Shown: positions 51,744-59,608 of the stretch, one piece after another
Numbering within the stretch: position 1 is the stretch's first letter
How the letters are laid out: each line of letters begins with the position of its first letter
DNA from: Flavobacterium sp. LC2016-13
GTDB taxonomy: Bacteria; Bacteroidota; Bacteroidia; Flavobacteriales; Flavobacteriaceae
Assembly (NCBI RefSeq): GCF_009707955.1
Contig: NZ_WMDQ01000008.1
Location: 124,001-188,000, forward strand
Reading direction: 5' to 3'
Length of the DNA stretch: 64,000 nt
Program-made: the position numbers and the translations under genes
The notes under the pieces: model-generated
What the model saw: only the letters and a program-made list of their open reading frames with translations
Told to the model about the DNA's origin: nothing
The model's database searches: none

Positions 51744-52622
51744 ATGGAATTACGTCATCTAAAATATTTTCTGGCTGTAGCCGAAGAACTGAACTTTACA
51801 AAAGCTTCAGAAAAACTTTTTATTTCCCAGCCGCCATTAAGTCGCCAGATTATTGAACTCGAAGAAGAACTTCAGGCAAAGCTTTTCATTCGGAATAATA
51901 AAAAAGTAACACTTACTGAAGCTGGAAAATATTTTGAAAAAGAAGCAAAAGCACTTTTTCAGAATTTAGAACGTGTCTCATTGAAAACAAAGAAGATAGC
52001 TGAAAACATATCAGGCGAATTCAGGATTGCTTACATCAGTTCTATTTATTCGGCAGTAATTTCAGATTTAATCAAACATTTAAAAATACAATTTCCGTAC
52101 GTGAATTTCAAGCTTTTTGAAATTTCGACAACAAAGCAAATCACCGCTTTAGAACAAGGAAAAATAGAAATGGGAATTATACGTTCACCAATAAAGTCTC
52201 CTAAAATAAAAACGCATTTATGGTTTCAGGATGGATTTTCATTGGTCTACAATAAAAATACCGTTCAAATAAAATCTGAAAAAGAAATTCTAAACCTAAA
52301 AGAGGAAACATTCGTATTTTTCAATAAAGATTACGCACCGCATTATCATGAAGTTTTATTAGAACTTTGTGCATTTTATGGCTTTACACCAAAGATAATT
52401 CACGAAGCGAACAATATCAATTCAATCGTGCAATTAGTCAAAAACGGATTAGGTATTTCGATTGTTCCTTCAAATATTGCAAAAAATAATCAAGATCCTG
52501 AAATTGGTTTTATCGAATTGAAAAAAGTCAATTTACGTACCGATGTTTCGATTATTACATCAAAAGAAGACGATTCTGAAATCACTAAAACTGCTGTTGA
52601 TTTTTTGTTAAAAAAAGGATAG
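51744..52622 (+). CDS. LysR-family transcriptional regulator
   Basis: The protein has 292 residues. The N-terminal winged helix is textbook: 'MELRHLKYFLAVAEELNFTKASEKLFISQPPLSRQIIELEEEL'. A linker helix and a type 2 periplasmic-binding effector domain follow ('GEFRIAYISSIYSAVISDLI', 'NGLGISIVPSNIA'). It may regulate the divergent methyltransferase or a downstream gene. Its stop codon is inside the left arm of an inverted repeat. Confidence 0.93.
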   Translation: MELRHLKYFLAVAEELNFTKASEKLFISQPPLSRQIIELEEELQAKLFIRNNKKVTLTEAGKYFEKEAKALFQNLERVSLKTKKIAENISGEFRIAYISSIYSAVISDLIKHLKIQFPYVNFKLFEISTTKQITALEQGKIEMGIIRSPIKSPKIKTHLWFQDGFSLVYNKNTVQIKSEKEILNLKEETFVFFNKDYAPHYHEVLLELCAFYGFTPKIIHEANNINSIVQLVKNGLGISIVPSNIAKNNQDPEIGFIELKKVNLRTDVSIITSKEDDSEITKTAVDFLLKKG

Positions 52623-52695
52623 CCACGAATTCACGAATTTTACTTTTAAAATCTATGCGTAAACTAAGAAAAAGAAATTCGTGAATTCGTGGCTA
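52620..52695. repeat. Inverted repeat with CCACGAATT arms, copy 2
   Basis: Perfect 21-base arms (52620-52640 and 52675-52695) have a 34-base spacer. The left arm overlaps the LysR stop codon TAG. It shares the CCACGAATT/AATTCGTGG arm ends with the copy at 50750-50825. Confidence 0.85.
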
Positions 52696-52786
52696 TAAAA
52701 AAAATCGTTACAATTTAGTACAGAAATCCGCATCATAAAAAGAGAACTTTTAAATACCTTAGCAAATAAATAAAATCAATATAAAA

Positions 52787-54067
52787 ATGGCTGAACAATC
52801 TTCAATTCAGTGCCCAAACTGCGGAACTCCTATCGATGTCAATGATGTTTTAAAACATCAATTGGAAGACAGCATCCGTAAAGAATTTCAACAAAAAGCC
52901 AATGCTCAAACCAGAGAATTGGAGCTTAAAAACGAACAATTCGAAAAAGCCAAAACCGAATTTGAAGCCAAAAAGAAACAAGAAAACGAGCTTTTTGCAG
53001 AACGTTTAGAACGTGAAAAAAAGACTGCCGAAAAAGAAATTACTGAAAAACTGAAAACCAAACTCGACGAAGAAAACAAAGATCGTTTGCTTTTGATGGA
53101 AAAGGAACTTTCTGAAAAATCAGAGAAACTTCGCGAAATGAATAAAATGACGGGAGAAATTGCCAAACTTCAACGTGAAAAACTGGAGATGAAAGAAGCA
53201 ATAGAAGCCGAAGCTCAAAAGCAACTCAACGCTACTTTGGTTCTGGAACGCGATAAAATTCGCAAACAGGAAGAAGAAAAAAACGAGCTAAAAATCAAAG
53301 AATACCAAAAACAATCTGACGATCAAAAAAAGCTGATTGAGGAAATGAAACGCAAGCAGGAACAAGGTTCTATGCAATTACAAGGCGAAGTAATGGAATT
53401 AGCGATTGAAGAATGGCTGGCAAATAATTTTCCGCTTGATAGTATTGATGAAGTTAAAAAAGGTGCAAATGGAGCCGATTGTCTTCAAATTGTAAACACG
53501 CGCGAACATCAAAACTGCGGTTCTATTTATTATGAAAGTAAAAGAACAAAAGCTTTTCAACCCGCGTGGATTGAGAAATTTAAAAATGATATTCGAACTA
53601 AAAGAGCTAATATTGGTGTTTTAGTAACTGAAGTTATGCCGGCAGGAATGGAAAGAATGGGCATGCGCGACGGCATCTGGATTTGTACGTATGAAGAATT
53701 TAAAGGTTTAAGTGCTGTTTTACGTCAATCCTTAATTCAGGTAAGTCAGGCTGTTCAGGCGCAGGAAAACAAAGGCGATAAAATGTCGATGTTGTATGAC
53801 TTTTTAACCAGCAACGAATTCCGTTTACAAATTGAAGGAATTGTAGAAGGTTTCACCCAAATGCAAGGCGATCTTGATGCAGAAAAAAGAGCTATGCAGA
53901 GAATCTGGAAACAACGTGAAAAACAAATCGAAAAAGTAGTTCACAACACCTTAGGAATGTACGGATCGATTCGTGGAATTGCAGGAAATGCAGTTCAGAC
54001 TGTACGAGCTTTAGAATTGGATTTTGTTGAAGGCGATGATGACGAAGATCCTAAAGAATTAGAATAA
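52787..54067 (+). CDS. DUF2130 domain protein
   Basis: This 426-residue protein starts with a short zinc-ribbon-like motif (CPNCGTPID at residues 9-17) and continues into a long charged coiled coil (about 35-200). The DUF2130 domain (about 205-400) has 'LQGEVMELAIEEWLANNFPLD', 'VKKGANGADCLQIV', 'IYYESKRTKAFQPAWIEKFKNDIRTK' and 'GVLVTEVMPAGM'. The core looks like a restriction-endonuclease-type fold (compare RmuC), with Glu and Lys in 'YESKRTK' as candidate catalytic residues. The function is unknown; a role in DNA metabolism or defence has been guessed for relatives. It stands alone. Confidence 0.85.
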   Translation: MAEQSSIQCPNCGTPIDVNDVLKHQLEDSIRKEFQQKANAQTRELELKNEQFEKAKTEFEAKKKQENELFAERLEREKKTAEKEITEKLKTKLDEENKDRLLLMEKELSEKSEKLREMNKMTGEIAKLQREKLEMKEAIEAEAQKQLNATLVLERDKIRKQEEEKNELKIKEYQKQSDDQKKLIEEMKRKQEQGSMQLQGEVMELAIEEWLANNFPLDSIDEVKKGANGADCLQIVNTREHQNCGSIYYESKRTKAFQPAWIEKFKNDIRTKRANIGVLVTEVMPAGMERMGMRDGIWICTYEEFKGLSAVLRQSLIQVSQAVQAQENKGDKMSMLYDFLTSNEFRLQIEGIVEGFTQMQGDLDAEKRAMQRIWKQREKQIEKVVHNTLGMYGSIRGIAGNAVQTVRALELDFVEGDDDEDPKELE

Positions 54068-54084
54068 TCTATAATTGGAAATAA

Positions 54085-54114
54085 AAAAGGCTTCGATTAA
54101 TTTCGAAGCCTTTT
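54085..54114. terminator. Bidirectional terminator between DUF2130 and META genes
   Basis: A 12-bp perfect stem (54085-54096 with 54103-54114) has a 6-base loop, with A-run and T-run ends. Confidence 0.88.
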
Positions 54115-54121
54115 ATTTTAA

Positions 54122-54553
54122 TTATCCTTTTTTGAAAGACATTGTAAGTCCAAACTGATTAGAAAGATAAAGCTTATTATTCTCAATAGAATAACCAGAA
54201 GTTGTTCTTAATAACTGTAGAAATTCAGTTTCTTTTTTTGCATCACATTTTTTAGTTTCAGCTGAAAGATTTGGAAACTGAAGTTTTCCTGCAGCATTTG
54301 ATACCAAACTTCCTTTAATACCGTTGCATCCTGTTGATCCAGAAAAACTTGATGAATTCATTTGGATTTTTGGAGCGTTTGAAAAATCTTTATCAGTAAT
54401 TACTTTTCCGTTTAAGTTTTCTAAAATCCAGGTTTGTTGTAATTTCTTTTCAACTGAGTTTTCATTAGTTGTAGCTACTGAATTTGTAGCTTTACTCGAT
54501 TTGCAGCTGTAAATCAATGATACTGCAATAAATAACATTAAAATCTTTTTCAT
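54122..54553 (-). CDS. META-domain lipoprotein (HslJ-like)
   Basis: The protein has 143 residues. A lipoprotein signal ends in 'IYSCKSS' with acylated Cys17. The mature part is a single META domain: 'QTWILENLNGKVITDKDF', 'IQMNSSSFSGSTGCNGIKGSL', 'LQFPNLSAETKKCDA', 'FLQLLRTTSGYSIENNKLYL'. This domain occurs in HslJ, linked in E. coli to novobiocin resistance and heat shock; no biochemical role is known. A larger META lipoprotein lies just upstream on the same strand, with 107 bases between. Confidence 0.87.
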   Translation of the reverse strand: MKKILMLFIAVSLIYSCKSSKATNSVATTNENSVEKKLQQTWILENLNGKVITDKDFSNAPKIQMNSSSFSGSTGCNGIKGSLVSNAAGKLQFPNLSAETKKCDAKKETEFLQLLRTTSGYSIENNKLYLSNQFGLTMSFKKG

Positions 54554-54660
54554 GTAAAATAATATAAGTTTTATTTTACAAAAATATATTGTCTCTAAAC
54601 CAACCTTAGATACTAAAAGTTATTTTTAAGCCATTCTAAGACATTTTTAAAGTCTAAAGA

Positions 54661-55440
54661 TTAATCTACCTTTCTAAAAACTAAAAGCTTAGCAGAAGGA
54701 TTCGACAATGTTAATCTGTTATTTTCAATAGAATACGTGGTTGTACTTTGAAGTGCTTTAGTAAACTCTCCTTCTTTATTTCCAGGCGCGCACGCCATTA
54801 AAGTCGAAATAACTTTTGAAAATCGCAATAAATCTTTCTCATAAAAAATAGAGCCACTAATTGCATTACAGCCTCCATAACCCATAAATCTATTTTCGGC
54901 CGAGTTGATTTCAATTCTTGGTAATTCTCTTTGAAAATCAGTAACAAAAACCTTAAATCCGTTTAATTCTTCCAAAACCCAAATATCATGAAGTCGATAA
55001 TCAGTATTATATTTTCCACAGCCCTCTATTTTTTTGCTTTCCAATTCTGAATTGTTTTTAATTTCTATCGAAACTTTATAAGGAGAAATTGCACCGGACA
55101 TTGAATTCTGGCAATCTACTTGCTGAATTGTAATAGTAGCCGTCGAAGTTTCATTAGCAACTTTATACATCTTAACATTAGCATCCATCGCTTTAATTGC
55201 ATCAACAGGTGCAAAAACAAGTTTTTCTTTTCCCGGAATCAAAGAAGTGAATATAATTTCATCATTCCCCATTTTTAAGCCCCAAAAAGGCTCGTTTCCG
55301 GTTGCTGTAAAATAATATTTCATCTCATCTTCCTGAGAACCATATTCAGAAGTAGTTTGTGTATTTGAAGTTTTGTCTGCTGTAGGTTTACAGCCAGCCA
55401 TTACAGAAAGTAAGAGCAAAAGTGAAAGTATATTTTTCAT
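54661..55440 (-). CDS. Two-domain lipoprotein with C-terminal META domain
   Basis: The protein has 259 residues, with Cys17 ('VMAGCKPT') as the lipid site. The N-terminal domain (about 40-145) has 'YFTATGNEPFWGLKMGNDEIIFTS' and a Cys-containing 'VDCQNSMSG', a COG3650-like small beta domain. The C-terminal META domain (about 160-259) has 'IWVLEELNGFKVFV', 'RFMGYGGCNAISGSI' and 'TTTYSIENNRLTLSN'. It resembles the smaller META protein downstream, so the two may have arisen by duplication. Confidence 0.82.
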   Translation of the reverse strand: MKNILSLLLLLSVMAGCKPTADKTSNTQTTSEYGSQEDEMKYYFTATGNEPFWGLKMGNDEIIFTSLIPGKEKLVFAPVDAIKAMDANVKMYKVANETSTATITIQQVDCQNSMSGAISPYKVSIEIKNNSELESKKIEGCGKYNTDYRLHDIWVLEELNGFKVFVTDFQRELPRIEINSAENRFMGYGGCNAISGSIFYEKDLLRFSKVISTLMACAPGNKEGEFTKALQSTTTYSIENNRLTLSNPSAKLLVFRKVD

Positions 55441-55601
55441 AACGCTTTATTTGAAATAAGATCTTTTAACAAAATACAAGTAAAATTCTTATGAATTTAC
55501 GACATTATTTTGAATTTATTATTTAGAATCTTTTCAAATTTAAAATAATTATCGATTCTATATTTGATTAAAAACCCGCACTACGTAAAAGATTAAATCA
55601 A

Positions 55602-55683
55602 AATACGTATTCTACAGAACTACTTCTACTTAAAAAAAAATAAAATAAATACGTATAACAATAAGTATAAATACTTATATTTG
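55602..55683 (+). promoter_or_regulatory. nirB control region: TACGTA/TACTTA sites and -7 box
   Basis: The region contains AATACGTATT (55602-55611, a perfect palindrome), TACGTA (55650-55655), and an 18-base palindrome with ATAAGTAT and ATACTTAT arms (55661-55678). The latter overlaps the -7 box TATATTTG (55676-55683). TACTTAT matches the NarL heptamer TACYYMT. No TTG lies at the -33 position. Nearly the same layout occurs before narK, so an activator common to both is likely. Confidence 0.55.
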
Positions 55684-55709
55684 CGTGGTAATACTTAATT
55701 AAAGAAATC

Positions 55710-58223
55710 ATGATTAGAGTAATAGTAGTTGGAAACGGCATGGTTGGTTATAAATTTTGCGAAAAATTCATTGCAAAATCAGGACAGGAAAAGTATCAAA
55801 TTACCGTTTTTGGTGAAGAACCGAGGCGTGCTTACGATCGTGTTCACTTAAGTGAATACTTTGGAGGAAAAACGGCGGATGATTTATCACTATCAACAAC
55901 CGAATGGTATGCCGAAAATAACATTATTCTAAACACATCTGAATTAATTACAGATATTAATCGTAACGAAAAAACAATTCATACACATTTAGAAAAAATA
56001 CATACTTACGACTACTTAGTTTTGGCAACAGGTTCTTCTGCTTTTGTTCCGCCAATAGAAGGCGTCGAAAAAGAAGGTGTTTTTGTATACAGAACCATCG
56101 AAGATCTGGATGCTATTATGGTTTATGCCAAAAAGATAAAACAGAAAGGCGCAACCGAAGCCGCTGTTCTTGGCGGAGGATTATTAGGTCTTGAAGCAGC
56201 AAAAGCCGTTAGAGATTTAGGATTGAATCCGCATGTTGTCGAATTTGCTCCGCGTTTGATGCCGAGACAATTAGACAAAGGCGCAAGTGATATGCTTCAA
56301 TCAAAAATTGAAGAATTAAACATTGGAATTCATCTTAACAAAGCAACACAATATATTGACGGAAAAGAAAGTATAACGGGAATGATGTTTGCTGACGACG
56401 AATTGTTAAAAGTAGACATGTTGGTTATTTCTGCCGGAATTAAACCTCGCGACGAACTGGCAAGAGTTTCAGGACTTGAAGTTGGTTTACGAGGCGGAAT
56501 CGTGGTAAACAATCAAATGCAGACATCAGATCCTTCTATTTATGCAATTGGTGAAGCGGCACTTTACAACCAGAATATTTACGGACTTGTTGCTCCAGGT
56601 TACGAAATGGCTGATGTTGCTGCAGAACAAATCTTAAATGGTTCTAAAACCATGAGAGAAACCATTGATATGTCGACACAATTAAAATTAATTGGTGTTG
56701 AAGTGGCGAGTTTTGGTGATCCTTTTGTTGAAAATGAAAATGTAACTGCCATTATTTATGAGAATAAATTAAGCGGTGTTTACAAAAGAATCAACGTTAC
56801 CAAAGATTCTAAAACACTTTTAGGCGGAATTTTGGTTGGAGATGCAAGCGATTATAATTCACTTTTCCAGATTTACAGCAACGCAATGGCTTTGCCAAAA
56901 AATCCCGAAGATTTGATTTTAGGTTCTCGCGATGGTTCTGAAGGTTCAAATTTAGGAAGTGTAATGGATTTACCAGATACAGCTGTAATTTGTTCCTGCG
57001 AAAATGTTACCAAAGGCGCTATCTGCTGTAAAATTTTAGACGAAAGCTGCGCTACTCTTTCAGACGTTGTCAAAACAACCAAAGCTACTTCTGGCTGTGG
57101 CGGCTGTAAACCAATGGTTTCAGATTTGGTAAAAGCAACTCAAAAATCACTTGGAAAAGAAGTTAAAGAAGTGATTTGTGAGCATTTCAATTATAATCGT
57201 CAGGAATTATTCGACTTGGTGAAAATCAATAAATACGAGAACTATTATGATGTTCTCGATCATCACGGAAGAGGAGATGGATGCGAGATTTGCAAACCAG
57301 TTGTCGCTTCTATTTTCTCTAGTATTTACAACGATACGGCAAATAAACACGTTACAACCCAAGATACAAACGATAGATTTTTAGCAAACATTCAACGAAA
57401 CGGAACCTATTCTGTAGTTCCCAGAGTTGCCGGAGGTGAAATTACAGCTGAAAAATTAATTGTGATTGGCGAAGTGGCCAAACAATTCGATTTATATACC
57501 AAAATAACAGGAGCACAAAGAGTTGATTTATTCGGTGCGCATTTAAGTGATCTGCCTAAAATCTGGAAAATCTTAATTGATAATGGTTTTGAAAGCGGTC
57601 ACGCTTACGGAAAATCGCTTCGTGCCGTAAAAAGCTGTGTTGGAAATGCGTGGTGTCGTTACGGAATGGACGACAGCGCAGGATTTGCCATCGAACTCGA
57701 AAACAGATACAAAGGAATCCGTTCTCCGCATAAACTAAAAGGTGGTGTCTCAGCCTGCATTCGTGAATGTGCTGAAGCCCGAGGAAAAGATTTCGGATTA
57801 ATTGCGGTTGAAGGCGGCTGGAATTTATACATCGCTGGAAATGGCGGAGCAAACCCAAAACACGCTGTTTTATTAGCCGAAAAAATCGATAAAGAAACAG
57901 TTATCAAATACATGGACAGATTCTTAATGTATTACATCCGTACGGCTGGTCCGCTGATTAGAACTTCAACTTGGTTAGAAAAACTAGACGGCGGTTTAGA
58001 ATATTTAAAAGAAGTAATAATCGAAGATAGTTTAGGAATCTGCGAAACATTGGAAGCCGAAATGCAAACTTTAGTGAACACTTTTGAATGCGAATGGAAA
58101 CAGGTATTAGAAAAACCAAGATTATTAAAACGCTTTAATCATTTTGTAAACTCAGACGAGAAAGACGAAAATGCAGTTTTTGTTCCGTTAAGAGATCAAA
58201 AAGCGCCAAAAGCTTGGACTTAA
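55710..58223 (+). CDS. nirB: Nitrite reductase (NAD(P)H) large subunit
   Basis: NirB reduces nitrite to ammonium in the cytoplasm. Its 837 residues follow the family order. An FAD/NAD(P)H-binding domain ('VVGNGMVGYKFCEKF', 'AAVLGGGLLGLEAAKAV') comes first. BFD-type [2Fe-2S] domains follow ('ICSCENVTKGAICCKI' to 'SGCGGCKPMV'). Last is the sirohaem/[4Fe-4S] sulfite-nitrite reductase domain with Cys643, Cys649, Cys683 and Cys687 in 'SCVGNAWC' and 'ACIRECAEA'. A partner nirD follows, but 291 bases away, with a palindromic repeat in between. Confidence 0.95.
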   Translation: MIRVIVVGNGMVGYKFCEKFIAKSGQEKYQITVFGEEPRRAYDRVHLSEYFGGKTADDLSLSTTEWYAENNIILNTSELITDINRNEKTIHTHLEKIHTYDYLVLATGSSAFVPPIEGVEKEGVFVYRTIEDLDAIMVYAKKIKQKGATEAAVLGGGLLGLEAAKAVRDLGLNPHVVEFAPRLMPRQLDKGASDMLQSKIEELNIGIHLNKATQYIDGKESITGMMFADDELLKVDMLVISAGIKPRDELARVSGLEVGLRGGIVVNNQMQTSDPSIYAIGEAALYNQNIYGLVAPGYEMADVAAEQILNGSKTMRETIDMSTQLKLIGVEVASFGDPFVENENVTAIIYENKLSGVYKRINVTKDSKTLLGGILVGDASDYNSLFQIYSNAMALPKNPEDLILGSRDGSEGSNLGSVMDLPDTAVICSCENVTKGAICCKILDESCATLSDVVKTTKATSGCGGCKPMVSDLVKATQKSLGKEVKEVICEHFNYNRQELFDLVKINKYENYYDVLDHHGRGDGCEICKPVVASIFSSIYNDTANKHVTTQDTNDRFLANIQRNGTYSVVPRVAGGEITAEKLIVIGEVAKQFDLYTKITGAQRVDLFGAHLSDLPKIWKILIDNGFESGHAYGKSLRAVKSCVGNAWCRYGMDDSAGFAIELENRYKGIRSPHKLKGGVSACIRECAEARGKDFGLIAVEGGWNLYIAGNGGANPKHAVLLAEKIDKETVIKYMDRFLMYYIRTAGPLIRTSTWLEKLDGGLEYLKEVIIEDSLGICETLEAEMQTLVNTFECEWKQVLEKPRLLKRFNHFVNSDEKDENAVFVPLRDQKAPKAWT

Positions 58224-58235
58224 AAATATTTTTTT

Positions 58236-58380
58236 AACACATAGAGACATAGATTTTGAAAACCTAATAAAGGCGTTTCACTTGCATTAACAAACATAGA
58301 CAGCTATGTGTTAGAAACTAGTTTCTTTTAATTCTCTTTTCAAAAACAAAAAGCAAAAAAACCTATGCTTCTATGTGTTT
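58236..58380. repeat. Dispersed palindromic element with AACACATAG arms, copy 2
   Basis: The arms at 58236-58257 and 58360-58380 are imperfectly complementary. It shares the exact 31-base core (58269-58299) with copy 1 at 48517-48694 and lacks the extra internal hairpin of that copy. It sits between nirB and nirD. Confidence 0.75.
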
Positions 58381-58514
58381 AAAAAAACAGCTCCAAAAAA
58401 CAAAAAAATATCAAAACGTTTGCTGTCCTTCTTACCCTCTTTTTTACTGCGCCATCAAAACTCTCTTGATTGTAAAAAGAGGGCTAAGAAACAGGAAATC
58501 AAAACAAAATTACA

Positions 58515-58892
58515 ATGGAAGAAATCTTAAATCAATACGAAACAGTTCATGCGAGCGATGCAACAATTTGGTTTAAAGCGGGTAAAGTTGAAGATTTTCC
58601 AACTAATCGCGGCGGCTGCATTAAATACAAAAACAAGCAAATTGCTATTTTCAATTTCACACGCCGTAACGAATGGTACGCCTGCCAAAACGCATGTCCG
58701 CATAAAATGGAAATGGTACTTTCAAGAGGAATGACAGGATCTACAGATGATATCCCGAAAATCGCCTGCCCAATGCATAAAAAGACTTTTTCATTAATTG
58801 ACGGTGCTAACTTAAATGGTGACGATTTTAAAATTGCAACGTACCCAATTAAAGTAGTTGAAAACGAAGTATATGTTGGGTTTGTAGATTAG
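58515..58892 (+). CDS. nirD: Nitrite reductase small subunit, Rieske type
   Basis: The protein has 125 residues with a Rieske-like fold. All four [2Fe-2S] ligands are present: C61-P-H63 and C85-P-M-H88. The E. coli NirD lacks these, so this subunit can probably carry electrons itself. It works with NirB. The next gene (DUF4202) is about 120 bases downstream, past an 18-bp hairpin. Confidence 0.9.
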   Translation: MEEILNQYETVHASDATIWFKAGKVEDFPTNRGGCIKYKNKQIAIFNFTRRNEWYACQNACPHKMEMVLSRGMTGSTDDIPKIACPMHKKTFSLIDGANLNGDDFKIATYPIKVVENEVYVGFVD

Positions 58893-58900
58893 CCTTTTAA

Positions 58901-58959
58901 GATGAAAGAAGCAAGATGCATGATGATAAAAGTTTTTCAAATCTTGCTTCTTTCATCTC
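58901..58959. repeat. 18-bp hairpin between nirD and the DUF4202 gene
   Basis: Perfect 18-base arms (58901-58918 and 58942-58959, core GAAAGAAGCAAGAT) have a 23-base spacer. There is no T-run, so it is a dispersed hairpin or RNA-processing structure rather than a standard terminator. Confidence 0.8.
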
Positions 58960-58981
58960 ACTTTAAACTTTTCTACTAATT

Positions 58982-58993
58982 TACGTATCTTTG
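58982..58993 (+). promoter_or_regulatory. -7 box with TACGTA overlap upstream of the DUF4202 gene
   Basis: TACGTA (58982-58987) overlaps TATCTTTG (58986-58993), an exact TAnnTTTG box 24 bases before the ATG. This suggests an internal promoter and repeats the TACGTA motif of the nirB and narK promoters, though chance is possible. Confidence 0.4.
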
Positions 58994-59016
58994 AAATTCT
59001 ATTATCAAACCAAAAA

Positions 59017-59601
59017 ATGACTACACCTTTTCAAAAAGCAAGCGAATGGATTGATGCTGAAAACGCACAAGATTCAAATATCGAAATTGACCAAAACAAA
59101 GAATATCCAAAAGAATTATTGTATTCAAACAGGATGTACGAAAAACTGATGCAGTTCGAACCAAATGCTTCAGAAGAAATCCAGATCGCGTCAAAAGCTC
59201 AACACATCTGTCGATGGAAAGTTGCCCGCGAATCGTACCCAATGGATCGCGTTGGTTATTTGAAATGGAGAGAAGAATTGAAGAAATTCCACGCAAAAAC
59301 TACAGCCGAAATTCTTGAAAAAGCAGGTTACGATCAGGCTTTTATCGATCGCGTTTCCTTTTTAATAGAGAAAAAATTACTTAAAAAAGACCATGAAACA
59401 CAATTATTAGAAGATGTAATTTGTCTCGTGTTTTTAGAATATTATTTAGAACCTTTCGTTCATAAACACGACGAAGAAAAGCTAAAAAACATCATCAAAA
59501 AAACCTGGGATAAAATGTCGGATAAAGGACATCAGGAAGCCTTAAAAATCAACTATTCTGAAGAAAATTTAAACCTTATAAAAGCTTCTTTAGGATTGTA
59601 A
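59017..59601 (+). CDS. DUF4202 domain protein of nitrate/nitrite loci
   Basis: This 194-residue cytoplasmic, mostly helical protein is clearly DUF4202: 'ASEWIDAENAQDSN', 'AQHICRWKVARESYPMDRVGYLKWREELKKFHA', 'VICLVFLEYYLEPFVHKHDEEKL' and 'WDKMSDKGHQEAL'. Conserved His, Arg and Asp residues in 'AQHICRW' and 'CLVFLEYY' give it an HD-domain-like look, but no activity is known. Relatives are regularly found beside nitrite reductase genes, as here. The kinase starts 7 bases after its stop. Confidence 0.85.
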   Translation: MTTPFQKASEWIDAENAQDSNIEIDQNKEYPKELLYSNRMYEKLMQFEPNASEEIQIASKAQHICRWKVARESYPMDRVGYLKWREELKKFHAKTTAEILEKAGYDQAFIDRVSFLIEKKLLKKDHETQLLEDVICLVFLEYYLEPFVHKHDEEKLKNIIKKTWDKMSDKGHQEALKINYSEENLNLIKASLGL

Positions 59602-59608
59602 AACGAGT

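Noticed and set aside
56330..57913. Minus-strand frames inside nirB
   Set aside because: They are antisense shadows of a gene with full family motifs.
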